DNA from: Limanda limanda
Lineage: Eukaryota; Chordata; Actinopteri; Pleuronectiformes; Pleuronectidae
Direction of reading: 5' to 3'
Assembly (NCBI RefSeq): GCF_963576545.1
Contig: NC_083655.1
Span: forward strand, 20,568,204-20,632,203
Length of the DNA stretch: 64,000 bases
Position 1 is the first letter of the stretch, and each line of letters starts with the position of its first letter. A program made the position numbers and the translations under genes. The notes under the pieces were generated by a model. It was not told the origin of the DNA, did not search any database, and saw only the letters and a list, made by a program, of their open reading frames with translations. Below are positions 47,479 through 59,799 of this stretch, one piece after another.

Positions 47479-48486
47479 ATGGACCCAGCGCACACGCCGA
47501 TGGATCGCCTGGAGAAGGTAGAGGCGATGCTCCAGCACCACGAGGCGCTGCTGCTTTCGAACTCAGCAGATGTTCAACTGGCGGTGACTAAGCAGGAGCA
47601 GGCGGTTACCTTGCTAGCCTCGCAGGTCCAACAACTCGCCGCAGCTTTTGCTCAAGCTGTCCCTCTGCCTCCAGAACCAGTCCAGCCTCTACCAGTCCCG
47701 GCTGCCTCTGCTTCCGCCTCGGAGCCTCGTGTGGGGGTTCCTGAACGCTACGCCGGGGACGCGGAGGGCTGCCGCCCGTTCCTCACAAACTGTTCCATCC
47801 TGTTTGCCCTCCAGCCCCACACCTTCGCTTCGGAAGACGCCAGGGTGGCGTTCACCGTGAATCATCTGACGGGGCGCGCTCGGCTGTGGGGAACAGCCGA
47901 GTGGGAGCGTCGCACTCCAGCGTGCTCCACTTTCCAAGCCTTCGCCGCTGAGCTCCGCAAAGTGTTCGGAGAAGCTTCCCGAGGTCCGGACGCTTCTGGA
48001 GGGCTTCTAGGTCTGAAGCAAGGGTCTCGTTCAGTGGCCGATTACTCCATCCACTTCCGCACCCAGGCTAGCTCCAGTGAGTGGAACCAGGCTGCCCAGT
48101 GCGACGCATTCCTGATGGGGCTCGCTGACTACATTAAAGACGAACTGATTTCGTACAACCTTCCCACCACTGTCGACGGCATCATCGAGCTGGCGTCCCG
48201 CATCGACCGTCGTATTCAAGCGAGACAGCGGGAGAAACATCAGGGGCTCGCAGGACGACGCCAGCCCGCCCCTTCACCAGCGGCTTCCGACGTATCGATG
48301 CTTTCTGGCTGCCGGTATTCAGGGGAGCCTGAACCCATGCAGGTGGGTCGGGCCAGTCTAACTCCAGAAGAGAGGAGGAGACGCCGCGAGGGGAGCCTCT
48401 GCCTGTATTGTGGCCAAGCGGGACACTTTATTTCCAGGTGCCCGCTAAAAGGTCGGGCTCATCAGGAAGGAAGGAGTTCCTGGTGA
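47479..48486 (+). CDS. gag: Gag polyprotein of sushi-type retrotransposon
   Basis: The frame codes for 335 residues. The ATG at 47479 is the first after the primer site; an upstream in-frame extension runs back into the LTR and is not expected to be used. Residues 10-45 form a likely coiled coil ([15 protein letters not shown]). A proline-rich linker follows. Next comes a retrotransposon capsid domain at about residues 85-250 ([12 protein letters not shown] and the [11 protein letters not shown] helix), of the type kept in PEG10/RTL proteins. A CCHC zinc knuckle follows, C-x2-C-x4-H-x4-C, with its first Cys codon at 48400 (residue 308). Gag assembles the cytoplasmic particle and binds element RNA. 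No break is seen. Pol lies in the -1 frame and overlaps the 3' end. Confidence 0.95.
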   Translation: MDPAHTPMDRLEKVEAMLQHHEALLLSNSADVQLAVTKQEQAVTLLASQVQQLAAAFAQAVPLPPEPVQPLPVPAASASASEPRVGVPERYAGDAEGCRPFLTNCSILFALQPHTFASEDARVAFTVNHLTGRARLWGTAEWERRTPACSTFQAFAAELRKVFGEASRGPDASGGLLGLKQGSRSVADYSIHFRTQASSSEWNQAAQCDAFLMGLADYIKDELISYNLPTTVDGIIELASRIDRRIQARQREKHQGLAGRRQPAPSPAASDVSMLSGCRYSGEPEPMQVGRASLTPEERRRRREGSLCLYCGQAGHFISRCPLKGRAHQEGRSSW

Positions 48487-51400
48487 GTCATACATCTAGC
48501 TCCTCCTCCAGCCCACGATCCCTGTGCCAGGTCCGCCTGCTACTGCCTGAGGGATCCCAGACCCTCGCCACCCTCATTGACTCTGGCTCTGATGCCAACA
48601 TTATGGACTCTAACCTAGCTCTGCAGCTGGGTGTCGGTCAGATTCCCCTGCCAGCTCCAGTTTCCACCAACGCTCTGGATGGCCGACTTCTGGGAACTGT
48701 GACCCACCTGACAGTGCCTATACGGATGTTAATTTCCGGGAACCACCATGAAACACTCCAGTTTCACATCCTGCACTCTCCTCGTCATCCTCTCCTTCTG
48801 GGGTTCCCATGGCTCCGACGTCACAATCCACACCTTGATTGGACCACAGGGGCGATCCTGGGGTGGAGTTCATCGTGTCACCAGGTCTGCCTCAAGCAAG
48901 CCGCCACACCACGACCTTCTGCCACGACCAGTTCTTCTACCGATGTGCTGGGGGTCCCGGCTGAGTATCTGGACTTCAGGGAGGTCTTCAGTAAGGCCAA
49001 GGCAACCTCCCTGCCCCCACATCGTCCCTATGACTGCGCCATCAACCTCCAGCCCGGTGCCACGCCCCCCAGAGGACGCCTGTATTCCCTGTCAGTTCCT
49101 GAGAGGGGGGCGATGGAGACATATATCAATGACGGTCTAGCGGCAGGCATCATCCGCCCTTCCTCGTCTCCGGCTGGAGCAGGTTTCTTCTTCGTGGAGA
49201 AGAAAGACAAGACACTCCGCCCCTGCATTGATTATCGTGGATTGAATGACATTACCATCAAGAACCGGTACCCCCTGCCTCTCATCTCCTCAGCTTTCGA
49301 GCTCCTAGAGGGGGCCACCATATTCACCAAGCTTGACCTGCGCAACGCCTACCACCTGGTCCGGATCCGCGAGGGGGACGAGTGGAAGACGGCGTTCAAT
49401 ACCCCCACTGGTCACTACGAGTACCTGGTGATGCCCTTCGGCCTCACCAACGCTCCTGCTGTCTTCCAGGCTCTGGTCAACGACGTGCTCAGGGACATGC
49501 TCAACAAGGTCGTCTTCGTGTACCTTGATGACATTCTGATCTTCTCCCGCTCCAGAGAGGAACATGTACATCACGTCCAGAAGGTCCTCCAACGTCTGCT
49601 GGAAAACTCCCTGTTCATCAAGGCCGAGAAGTGTGAGTTTCACGTCTCGTCTGTCTCCTTCCTGGGGTACGTCGTAGGGAGAGGGACCGTGGAGATGGAC
49701 TCAGCCAAGGTTTCTGCCATCACCACTTGGCCCGCCCCTGATTCCCGCAAGCAGCTGCAACGTTTCCTGGGCTTCGCCAACTTCTACCGGAAGTTCATCA
49801 GGGGCTACAGTTCGGTGGCGGCCCCCCTCACAGCTCTCACCTCCTCCAAGGTTCCGTTTCTCTGGTCCACGGCCGCCAATGACTCTTTTCTGGCCCTGAA
49901 GACACGATTCACCTCGGCCCCCATCCTCCAAATACCGGACCCTGAACGGCAGTTCGTGGTCGAGGTGGACGCTTCCGACTCGGGAGTGGGGGCTGTCTTG
50001 TCCCAGAGAGCAGCCTCCGACCAGAGGTTGCACCCCTGCGCATTCTATTCCCGACGTTTGACCCCGGCAGAGAGGAATTATGACATTGGAAACCGAGAGC
50101 TCCTCGCCGTCAAGTTGGCTTTAGAAGAGTGGCGACACTGGCTCGAGGGGACTAAACTGCCGTTTCTGGTATGGACTGACCATAAAAACCTTGAGTACCT
50201 CCAGTCCGCCAAAAGACTGAACTCCCGCCAGGCTCGATGGGCACTCTTCCTGACCCGCTTCAACTTTTCCCTCTCCTATCGACCGGGGTCCCGCAACGTC
50301 AAGCCCGATGCCCTGTCCCGTCAGTTCTCGGAAAAGGAGGGGGACAGGACCGACCCAGACACTATCCTGCCTTCTTCCCGTCTGGTGGCCACACTCACCT
50401 GGGAGATAGAGGAGAAGGTCAGGGTCGCCGCCCAAGACCAGCCCGGACCTAGTGCTTGCCCTCCCAACTGTCTGTTCGTCCCGCCTGACCTCCGGTCCGA
50501 GGTTCTACAATGGGCCCACAGCACTCAACTTACCTGTCATCCAGGGATCCAACGGACCAAGGACGTGGTGCGGCGCCGGTTCTGGTGGACGTCACTGGAT
50601 GAGGACATTCGGGGGTTCGTCAATGCCTGTCCCACCTGCAACCAGCACAAGCCGGCTCATCATGCCCCTGCCGGTCTTCTACATCCTCTGCCTGTGCCTC
50701 ATCGTCCCTGGTCGCACATTTCTTTGGACTTTGTCACCGGTCTACCACCATCCAGCGGCAACACTACTATCCTGACGGTGGTAGATAGGTTCAGCAAGAT
50801 GGCACATTTCGTGCCCCTGCCCAAACTCCCATCTGCCAAAGAGACGGCTAAACTACTCCTCCTCCACGTCGTCCGTCTCCATGGCATCCCAGTGGACGTG
50901 GTCTCTGATCGGGGTCCCCAGTTCGCCTCAGTATTCTGGAGGGAGTTCTGCTCGCTCCTGGGAGCCACCGTCAGCCTGTCCTCGGGGTACCACCCCCAGT
51001 CCAACGGCCAGACCGAACGCAAGAATCAGGAGATGGAAACGGCACTACGTTGCATGACGTCTCAAGACCCTACTTCTTGGTCCGAACAGCTCCTATGGGT
51101 AGAATACGCCCACAACACCTTGACCAGCTCCGCCACCGGTCTCTCCCCCTTTGAGTGCACCTATGGGTTCCAACCACCGCTTTTTCCGGCACTTGAGAAA
51201 GAAACATCCTGCCCCTCTGTCCAGGACTTCATCCGCCGTTGTCGCAGGACTTGGACCCGAGCCAGGGTGGCTCTACTCCGGGCCGCTGACCGCTACACCG
51301 CGGCCGCCAATCGCCACCGCTCCAAGGCCCCAGACTACCAGCCGGGTCAGAAAGTTTGGCTTTCCACCCGTGATCTTCCCCTCCGGGTGGAATCCAAGAA

Positions 51401-51947
51401 ACTGGCTCCTCGCTTCATCGGCCCGTTCGAGATCCAGGAGATCGTCAACCCAGTGGCAGTGAGGCTCAAACTCCCTAGATCCATGCGGGTTCATCCCACG
51501 TTTCATGTCTCCAAGGTTAAACCGGTCCAAGAGAGCGCCCTGGTTCCTGCCACACCACCTCCACCGCCTCCTCGCCTCATCGATGGAGGTCCCGCCTACA
51601 CTGTCCGTCGTATCCTGCAGTCTCGCCGGCGTGGGAGGGGATTCCAGTACTTGGTGGACTGGGAGGGTTACGGCCCTGAAGAAAGGTTCTGGGTTCCTGG
51701 GAGGAACATCTTGGACCGCACCATCATCAGGGATTTCCATCGACGCAACCCCACCCAGACGTCCAGAACCAGGCCACCTCCCAGACCACATCCTCCGTCC
51801 CCCAAACGACAGCGACGACAGTCTCCCCGGGACCAGGGTCTTGGAGATGGACGCTGGGCTCTCGGACGAGTATTAGCCCTCCTCCAGGCCCCCGCCTCCC
51901 ATCCGGTTTGGTCCATTCGTCTTGGGACGTCGAGAGCCGTCCCTTGA
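48408..51947 (+). CDS. pol: Pol polyprotein: PR-RT-RNaseH-IN-chromodomain
   Basis: The frame has 1179 codons. The listed start is only the first TTG; the frame is open upstream, and expression is expected by -1 frameshifting from gag. Numbering is from 48408. Aspartic protease: DSG at 58-60. Reverse transcriptase: about 205-385, with YLDD at 372-375. RNase H: VDASD Asp 521, the GNRELLAV block, WTDHKN Asp 591. Integrase: HHCC finger near 704-740, then catalytic Asp 774, Asp 834 and Glu 870, the last two 35 residues apart (DD35E). GPY/F module: GPF at 1005. Chromodomain: about 1064-1115 ([20 protein letters not shown]), which in chromoviruses binds modified histones and steers integration. All catalytic residues are present and no stop interrupts the frame. 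The stop codon overlaps the polypurine tract. Confidence 0.96.
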   Translation: MWPSGTLYFQVPAKRSGSSGRKEFLVSHTSSSSSSPRSLCQVRLLLPEGSQTLATLIDSGSDANIMDSNLALQLGVGQIPLPAPVSTNALDGRLLGTVTHLTVPIRMLISGNHHETLQFHILHSPRHPLLLGFPWLRRHNPHLDWTTGAILGWSSSCHQVCLKQAATPRPSATTSSSTDVLGVPAEYLDFREVFSKAKATSLPPHRPYDCAINLQPGATPPRGRLYSLSVPERGAMETYINDGLAAGIIRPSSSPAGAGFFFVEKKDKTLRPCIDYRGLNDITIKNRYPLPLISSAFELLEGATIFTKLDLRNAYHLVRIREGDEWKTAFNTPTGHYEYLVMPFGLTNAPAVFQALVNDVLRDMLNKVVFVYLDDILIFSRSREEHVHHVQKVLQRLLENSLFIKAEKCEFHVSSVSFLGYVVGRGTVEMDSAKVSAITTWPAPDSRKQLQRFLGFANFYRKFIRGYSSVAAPLTALTSSKVPFLWSTAANDSFLALKTRFTSAPILQIPDPERQFVVEVDASDSGVGAVLSQRAASDQRLHPCAFYSRRLTPAERNYDIGNRELLAVKLALEEWRHWLEGTKLPFLVWTDHKNLEYLQSAKRLNSRQARWALFLTRFNFSLSYRPGSRNVKPDALSRQFSEKEGDRTDPDTILPSSRLVATLTWEIEEKVRVAAQDQPGPSACPPNCLFVPPDLRSEVLQWAHSTQLTCHPGIQRTKDVVRRRFWWTSLDEDIRGFVNACPTCNQHKPAHHAPAGLLHPLPVPHRPWSHISLDFVTGLPPSSGNTTILTVVDRFSKMAHFVPLPKLPSAKETAKLLLLHVVRLHGIPVDVVSDRGPQFASVFWREFCSLLGATVSLSSGYHPQSNGQTERKNQEMETALRCMTSQDPTSWSEQLLWVEYAHNTLTSSATGLSPFECTYGFQPPLFPALEKETSCPSVQDFIRRCRRTWTRARVALLRAADRYTAAANRHRSKAPDYQPGQKVWLSTRDLPLRVESKKLAPRFIGPFEIQEIVNPVAVRLKLPRSMRVHPTFHVSKVKPVQESALVPATPPPPPPRLIDGGPAYTVRRILQSRRRGRGFQYLVDWEGYGPEERFWVPGRNILDRTIIRDFHRRNPTQTSRTRPPPRPHPPSPKRQRRQSPRDQGLGDGRWALGRVLALLQAPASHPVWSIRLGTSRAVP

Positions 51948-51955
51948 GGGGGGGG
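51946..51955 (+). other. Polypurine tract
   Basis: ga followed by eight G, then ttc, then the 3' LTR. It primes plus-strand DNA synthesis. It overlaps the pol stop codon. Confidence 0.85.
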
Positions 51956-51958
51956 TTC

Positions 51959-52497
51959 TGTCACAGTCTGCTCATCTCCTGTCTGCTGGTATTTTTCCAC
52001 TCCTCTGTCTCTGCTCCACTCTACCTGTTAGCCACGCCCCCTCATCAGGCCAACTCTCCACACCTGTGACAGCCCTGGCTGCATATAAGCCTGCTCCTGT
52101 CTCTGCTTCAGTGCCAGATTGTCTTGCGTAAATGCCTGACCTCCAGCATTTCTCTCTCCGGCCTGCTACCTGTTATCTGCCTGCTACCTGCCTGCTACCT
52201 GCTCCGGCCTGCTACCTGCTACCTGCTTGCTACCTGCTTGCTACCTACTCCGGCCTGCTACACAGCTCACCACTGAACCTGTCTGCATCTAGGTAATCCT
52301 CCTGCTGTGGACCTTGCCTCCACTCAGCAACACCAGACTCACTCCTTGCCAGATCTCGCTGAAGATCACTGGGAACAAAGACTTTTCACCCTGCCACTGT
52401 TAAGAACTGTTTAAGACTGCACTGAAAAATAAAGTTCATTACCAATTAAGATCTCGTCTGCCTGTGCTGCATTTGGGTCCTCACCATACCCGTGACA
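51959..52497 (+). repeat. 3' LTR (539 bp)
   Basis: Same length as the 5' LTR, with two substitutions (52247, 52422) and no indel. Ends TGTCAC...GTGACA. Confidence 0.97.
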
Positions 52498-52502
52498 GTA
52501 CT
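52498..52502. repeat. Right target-site duplication of sushi-type element
   Basis: gtact, identical to 46918-46922. Confidence 0.95.
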
Positions 52503-54374
52503 TTCAAATCGACATCACCTAAGGGATTTTAATGCTTGTAAGGATACAACTTAATCATCCTCCTCCTTCACACTTTTCTCTTAACACTTTAATCTTTCAA
52601 TTTCATCTCAGCTATTTGTGATTTTCTTCTTTCTTTTTTTCTTTCTTCCAGCAGTTGAAGCTGTGGGCAACATTTTATTTTAAGTGCACTGTGATGTCTT
52701 CCCAGCAGATTATAAAAGCATTAGAAACAAAGATCAGCTTTTATCACACATCGGGGAGAAGATCATCAGCAACATCAGAGAATGACTTTCACTTTAATAT
52801 AGTGTCATTAACTAAACAGTCCCCCCCATAAACTGTTTAGATTCTTACAGTTTTGCACATTTTGTTTATTATATCGCATTGCACTAATTATCATTATGTA
52901 GTTATTATCCCATGATGAGCACCACTTTAAGTACACTGTTACATTTCTGTTTGATGGCTGGTCTTTAACCCAGGAGTCCCACAAGCAGCTGCAAATACTT
53001 AAGGCCGACATTTCTATGAAAGACTCCAAACACTGGGCAATTCAATAGAACCAGTTGAATCAGGCTCCATTGAATAATTCACACACAGCGGTAGAGGTCA
53101 ATTAGGTGCAGGAGAACATGCAGAAAGCACAGCACACTTATCATCTTATAGTTGTGACGGCAAACTCACTCTGGCAAGAAGAAGCTACCCTCAAATTATT
53201 TCCCCAAATACCTGCAACTTTGCACATTCTGTGTTTAATTAGAATGCCATTGTCCCAGTAGTGAATTGTTCCTTTAAATAGGACATTACGTATTAACAAT
53301 TTTATTATCTATGGCCATTTTCAAAGGAAAACCTAGTCCTGGCAGTGGAAACTCTGCAGCAGACACCCTCCTTGTGTGAACAACAGATGTGCAATAGACA
53401 CAGCAGATAAGCAAAACAGCCTTCCCATGCTGCAAACACAGCCAGAGCAGCCCAGCCATTTACATGGTGAAAACAGACGTAAACTCAATATGCTTTTTAG
53501 CTTTGGTTTGGTCACCATCAATTCTTATAGAAAAATATCTGACTAGTTGCTGAATGCTCCACTGGGTCCACCTGCTGTGTCTACCTACTGTCTGGTCGCT
53601 TACAGAAGGTTAATCACAGCTTCTTCACTGGAAACATGTCTGCTGCTTGAAACACTGCAGCATCTAACTTGGAAGACAAGCTCAATTTTTGATTGAAAAA
53701 AAAAAAATCTGTACATTCTGATGTAATTTGGCACAGTTGTATATTCTATTGATTTCTGTCTTTATATGTTGAAGTAGAAATCAATTATTGTGTGGAGAAA
53801 GAAGAAACTGTGAGGAAACATGAGGATTTGCAGTCCTCCTTAGTACCCGGAGGCCCTGCATGCACTCACAATAAATGCAGCGCTTCCCCCACAGCCCACT
53901 GGCCAGTGGATAGACCTACGTCCCCACTGACAGCCACTCTCTGTGAAGACAACTGAAGAATGATGTCTCCAATCGAGCACCAAATTGGAAACAGAGCAGG
54001 GGAGAATATTGAAGCTATTGCCTGGATAGAAACACATTGATTCAGAACAGTGAGGAGCTAAAAGAGACAGCTCTCTCTGAGTCTCTGTCCCCATGGAGGG
54101 ACATGGCGACTTAAATGCAGTCACATTGGAAATCAATATGTGTTTATAATCACATGTTTATAATCTGAGGTTGTTTTAATATGAAAGTCGGGACAGGAGG
54201 CTGGAGCCATAAGATGTAAGCAGGAGTCCGTTGATGTTGTTTGTATAAATAAATGGTTATCATATAACTGTACTGATGATGTGACATTATCACATGATAC
54301 CTCAGTCACATGAGTGTTTTCTGAATACGATTAATATGTTTTATGAACCTTAACTGATTGGATAACACCATTGA
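52503..54374. other. Single-copy DNA, nothing recognised
   Basis: Short frames without motifs, including minus-strand 53840-54136. Confidence 0.5.
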
Positions 54375-54640
54375 TTAAAGGGAACGAATTATGCTCATTT
54401 TCAAGTTCATACTTTTGTTTTTGATGTCCTGCTATAGTAGGTTTACATGGTTGTATGTTAAAAAAAACACATACATTAATTTTCCCGGTCTAGCCCCAGC
54501 CTGTTTATATTCAGTCACTGGTTTAGCTTCTTCCACTGTGGATATTAACCCAGTTACTCCCTACAAACTAAAAGCTTCCTCACAGTGTGTAATGGAGCAG
54601 GAATCTGATCCAGGATTGGGGAGAAATTATAATGTGTAAC
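54375..54640. mobile_element. TTAA-starting dispersed DNA element, left part
   Basis: ttaaagggaacgaattatgc followed by tcattttcaagttcatactt and a aaaaaaacacatacattaat block is a recognisable common fish repeat. A further block, agccaatcagagcagagct, at about 54912 may belong to the same element. The right terminus was not found. Confidence 0.5.
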
Positions 54641-57600
54641 AAGATGATTTTTCCCACGATGACTTTTCTCAGGTAACATTGTTTACATGTATATCCTAGG
54701 TAACATTATCTATATCTCTCTGTATCCTGAACCTAACTAAACCATTTTGGAGCTAAAAATCCAAACTATAATATAAAGTGGCCATGTGTGAATAAATAAA
54801 TGTCAGAAGAAAATCAAGTAGGTTGCATCTCATCCTCTTTCGAGAGAAATAAACAGCAAAGAATGGATCTGAATGTGTTAGAATAAAAACACCATGCATG
54901 ACGGTGAAGCCTTTAGCCAATCAGAGCAGAGCTGTGTTGTCACAGAGGTATTTACCAGTGCTGCAGCTGGAGGAGAACATTGTGGTCTGACTACAGCCAA
55001 CCCACTCCTGCTATGTTTTAAGGTCATGTTCCATGAAGTCTTACCAGCGTACATTGTGTTCAGACCAGCATCCATCACATTAAGTCAGTACTGTGCAGAG
55101 CCACATCCAGTCAAACACACCTGTTGGTACAGTTCTACCCTGTTGCTAACTTTGCTCAAAAATCTCTAGTTTGGAACCAAATCAATCTACAACACTACTA
55201 AATTGCCACATATGTTGGTTTACAGCTAATACATGTTTTAAATGTTTAGTTTTGTTTTGAGTTAGGAGCTGCCATCCTGTCTGTGACGTTGGTTAATTGA
55301 TGAAGAAAATTCTTCTGCACAGATGTTTGTTGAAAGATTGAATTTCCGATTGGTAAATAAAAGGATTTACTTGACGAGCCTCAGTTGTGCTTACATAAAT
55401 ATACACGTCTCTTACGACGTAGATCTGTCAGCAGAGAAGGAACCTGGTTCAATGTGCCTGTGAACAATCAAACCAAATAGCCTGTGGAGCAATAGAGTGA
55501 CATCTCTGTTTTATTCTCCCCAGATAACGAGTCTGGCTGAGTAGAGGTCATGTCAGGATTGTTATTATCTTCTTCAGAGTGGAGACTGTCTCAAGGCATA
55601 TCTTATGTCAAGGACAGGAGGACAACTCGTGGCTCAGAGTATTAAACATCTTAATATTAGATTAGAATGTTTCCTACAGAGACCTCCACACCTCTTAACT
55701 TTGGTCAGACATGATATATGTTATACACAATTAATAAAATATTAAAAAGACTATTATAAGGATTAGTCACAATAATATGACAATATTAAACAACAGATGT
55801 TGTGAATTGGTCAAGTAATAATTTATGGTAGAAATACAACTTATTAATAGATCTAACAACAGTATGTGTCTAGACTTAATTACATCACCTTGATTATAAT
55901 TACAACTGGAATGACACTCGGAGGATATAGGGTCCCATTATGAAACCACATTTAATTCACTAAATCCAATTCTTGACTTGGATCTGGACCAAATTGGGCA
56001 CACTCATGAATCTCAGTTCCTTAAACATTTGTCATTTTTTTCCCCATAACTTCTCACCAAAATCCATTAATTATTTCCCTGAGAAATCCTCGATCTCCCC
56101 CTGATCCGTATCCTCACCAAAGGTTCCCCTCTATAAAAAAGTATAGTATAGTTTTTGTGTAAAAAGGTAGGCAGGTAAAAAAAACAAGATTTAGTAAACA
56201 CCGAAATTATGGATTTAAAGGGGACGGGGGGGATCTGCAGATCTGCTTATGTGTACAAGTCACTTCCCACTGCAGCCTGAAATTGTTAAAGACAAAACAT
56301 AGTTGGTAAGCAGCTTTGTGAGATTATTGTCCAGAATCATAAATACAGGGTGAAGCCAACCTCCAGATATTGCCTCCTTCCTGTCAAAATGAATAAGTTT
56401 GCTGTGTCAGGAACTTGATCAAATAAAGTGGGGATGTCTACAGCTTCTCTCATTCTGCAGCAGAAAGTATAGTTTTTTTGTGACAGGCATTCAAGCAAAC
56501 AGGTCAGTCCCACACCATTAGTTATTCAGCACAGTGTCAAAGCACACAGGATTCCACGAATGTTTGTGATATTCCACTGAATACATTTGCATAATATCAA
56601 ATAGACATTCCTTCTACAGTTGTTGACGGCAAATGATGGATCGCTCAAATACATGTAGACATGGAGAAATGCACTTTGAAAAGAACATTTTGGAGTTGAT
56701 GTTTCCCCCATCTCTCTCGTGGCATCTCCCAAAAGTCTCAGTTTCAAACTCTCCACCGGGAAGCAGGGAGAAAGGAGGTCAAACATCATGTGAGGGAAGT
56801 CTTCAATGGCAGTGGGGACATGTTCTTTTAAGGATGCCTGGCACGTCAGCCGGTCCCCTGTGTCACCGGTGGCCACGGTGACATCCTGACATTTCTGACA
56901 TTCACAACGTCTTGCCTTTTTAGGATGGCCAGCTTTTTAGGCACATTTAAACACCCATACGCGCTTGCACGCACAGGCATGCATGCTGTCACTCTGAAAG
57001 AAAACTGGAAAGGACAAAATGAGGGAAATGTCAAGCTGGAGGGTCACTGTGAAACATGACAGGGAATACTGTCTCTTTAGTAAAGAAGGGCGCCGGCGCC
57101 ATGATTTTAATAAATGGGTTCTCCAACCCTGCAGAAATATTCATTCTCAGACAAGATGACATTTTATCTTCCTGCTGGTTGCCATGACACAAATGACATT
57201 TGATGACATTACTGCTCTCTATTTAAATGTTTCAATTTCAAACGTGCAGGGCTAAATTACTAACCTGAATACCAACTGTGCATCAGCAATGATGCCTTAC
57301 TCAGGAGGCGTTGTGTGTGTGTGAGTGCTTGTATGTGAGTTCCCTGTGGAAGCAACAGCGTGCGTATCAACTCACACTCAAAACTAATGTGGCTGATTAA
57401 AAGTGAGGAAGATATTGGAGGCAACACCCACTGACATACACCTCGCACCTCCAGCAACACATCCAGTCCCTCGACCCGGCCCCGACGGAGACAGCCCGAT
57501 GGGATCGCACTGCCCTTATCCTCACAGGACACTCCATGGTGACATCACCTCTGACTGGGCCTGTCACAATCCCCCTGGTGACACTTCTGTCAACAAGAGA

Positions 57601-58656
57601 TGAAAGCTGTGTGTTTGCATGTGAAATAGAGACACACGTAAAGAGTCAGTAAGCATAGATTTCACCCTATTTATAAACAGCAAGATGATGTAATAGTTTG
57701 GTCATGAAGACCCAATAACTGGGTTCTGGGCCGTTTATTTGCAAACTCCTTAAGACTTTATTTGCCATAACTTACAAATGTAGTGTCATCTTGAATAAAT
57801 AGCCACACAAAAAAGGGCACATTAGTCTTGGTGAGTACAAAAGCTTTAAGAATCAATTTCTTGAAATTAAAAGTGCAAAAATGTATTATCTTATATCAAA
57901 AGCTGTCCATTGTAGTTTTGTCTCTGCTAGAAAATGCAAAACCTACTGAACCAATTGTTTTTAAACTTGGTGGAAGGGTGTGATGTGGGCCAAGGAAATT
58001 TGACCAAGTTGCAGCTCTAGGAAATCGTTTTTTAACCTTCTTTCATATTGCAATTTTTCAACAATTTTGTGACTTTCTCAAAAAAGTACTCATACAGTTT
58101 GCTGAAAAGGAAAACTTAGAAGATCTATGGCACAATTTAATGTGGTTTGATTGAATTCAAGGGGACTGACTTACAGAGGTATGTGCTCTACTTGGTCTTG
58201 TTTTTAATATTAAGGTTTTATCCAGAGCAGAGGTTTTCAAAGTGGACAAACAATAATATAAGACCATCTCATAGAAACTGAACTGTTGATTGGTTGGGAT
58301 CAAATAACATAACAGAAGTCACACATTGGCAACCAGACACTGAACAAAACCTAGAAAGAATACTAGAATTAATTCAAGTGAATGTGACTTTCTTTGTCTT
58401 GATAAACAAGTTTGCCTTTATTTGAATGATCTTGAAAAGCCAGTTGTTACATTGAATTAAAATTCTGGACCAACCAATGACATTCAGACACAGACAAACT
58501 CACAGTTGAAGATGATGTTTTGTTTGTCATTCACTTTTCAAGGTATGGATAGCCTAAAAGAGAAGAGAACAGTCTACTACGATATATCAACTAAATATAA
58601 ACAACAGTTCTTGCATATTGCTTATTTGAGTTGTGTAATATTTAAAGTTGAAACAC
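54641..58656. other. Mostly single-copy DNA, some faint repeat traces
   Basis: Faint traces of old repeats lie at about 55930-56115 (ccaaattgggcacactcatg, ccattaattatttccctgag) and 57880-58010 (aaacttggtggaagggtgtg). Neither has clear borders. No host exon recognised. Confidence 0.4.
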
Positions 58657-58850
58657 TGGGACCCCCTTCAGACCTGACATTAACATCCAGCCTTAGTGAT
58701 TCAATCAGAAGTGGTCAACAATTAGAACAGGTCTGAACACACCCAAATGCATCATGAGATGTGATTACTCAGATCAGATTTAGTGGTGAACTGGGACGGA
58801 TGTGACCACATTCTTTTTGCTGTGTGAATGCAAATGTCCAGCTACAGTTT
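58657..58850. mobile_element. MITE copy, same family as 23195-23332
   Basis: gggacccccttcagacctga, caatcagaagtggtcaacaa, gtctgaacacacccaaatgc and gtgattactcagatcagatt follow the order of a common fish inverted-repeat element. Termini not resolved. Confidence 0.55.
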
Positions 58851-58884
58851 CATATAGGATCAACCATATTTTTATACGCTTAGT

Positions 58885-59048
58885 CTGTATATCTGTCCTT
58901 TATATAGCACTTTTCCATTCTTGATGACTAATCTAAGCACTTTACAGTACAGATTTTGCCATTCACACACACAGTAAATACAGAGCTGGGAAAGGGCAGT
59001 TTTGGCCCTCTCCGGGCTCTGCACGCTGTCTCCCTCTCGAGCTGATAC
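58885..59048 (-). repeat. SINE copy, minus strand
   Basis: Tail complement tcctttatatagcacttttc and cactttacagtacagatttt, then tgccattcacacacacagta. The head is degenerate. Confidence 0.55.
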
Positions 59049-59353
59049 AGGCACACAAACATTGTCATCAGATACAGTACTTCTGTTTTCTCAGGCTGTA
59101 ACAACCTAATTTGGTCTTTGCGCACATTCATCCAGAAATATAATCCGTGATACCTATACAATAATCTTTAGGTACAAAAGTAACCATATTAACTTTTAAA
59201 ATTAAATTAAACCTTTTAAATCTCCTTTCTTTCTTTTCAGAGCCAACACTTAAATCATTGGGTCAAGTAAACATCCAGTGAAAATCCAGTGATTTCACAA
59301 AAACCAGTGAAACAGTGTATCAGCAGCTTAATTTAATTTCATTGAACGTAAAC

Positions 59354-59790
59354 TAGTGCAGTGTCTGTGCATTTGGAATGAGCTGTTTGGCCTGTGCAAA
59401 TGCTGATTGCATCTTTCTTTCTGAAACTGTAAAAGTGACCTGCAGTATTTGTAGGTCCCTGCCCCTGGACTCAGTCCACAGAACCCTGACTTGGAGCATT
59501 ATTTGTCCTGCTGCTGTCGTGATCAACAGCGTAACCTGCGTGTTTCTGAGTCCCAGTGGCTGCTGCTGCAAAATGCTGGTTTATTCAAAGTGTATTGATT
59601 TTGAATGTATCACCAGTCCAAATCGCACCAAATTCAACATTGCACTTCCTTGGGCGCTTAACAATACACATGCAAGTATGAAGCTGATAAAAATTAGCGC
59701 TTTTCGAGATATGCACTCCACCGACAGAGCCATGGTTTGTTTCTGTCATTGCGAAGCAAGACTCAGAGTTTACTTGCTTTACCAGTAGCA
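59354..59790. repeat. Dispersed repeat, copy B of a pair (longer)
   Basis: 59354-59445 aligns to 43126-43232. The following sequence to about 59790 (atacacatgcaagtatgaag, gatatgcactccaccgacag) has the feel of the same mobile unit but has no partner in the window. Confidence 0.5.
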
Positions 59791-59799
59791 CTGATTTAA

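Larger units (their letters stand above)
46923..52497 (+). mobile_element. Complete Ty3 LTR retrotransposon, chromovirus, Tf1/sushi group
   Basis: The element is 5575 bp, with both LTRs, a 5-bp target duplication (gtact), a self-complementary primer-binding site, a G-rich polypurine tract, an intact gag and an intact pol with a C-terminal chromodomain. Domain order PR-RT-RNaseH-IN-chromodomain places it in the Ty3 chromoviruses. A self-priming primer site plus separate gag and -1 pol frames fit the vertebrate sushi group, from which the mammalian PEG10/RTL genes descend. There is no envelope frame. GC content is far above the flanks. LTR identity of 537/539 and two unbroken frames indicate a recent insertion that may still be competent. 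Confidence 0.97.

Noticed and set aside
47462..47485. tRNA primer-binding site for the sushi-type element
   Set aside because: The only TGG (47470) is eight bases past the LTR and inside the block that pairs with the element's own RNA 5' end. Self-priming explains it better.
47689..52000. Minus-strand and off-frame frames of 60-172 codons in the sushi-type element
   Set aside because: All overlap gag or pol with known domains and show no motif of their own. No envelope gene was found.
59378..59788. 136-codon cysteine-rich frame
   Set aside because: It lies over a dispersed repeat shared with 43126 and lacks a recognisable protein pattern.
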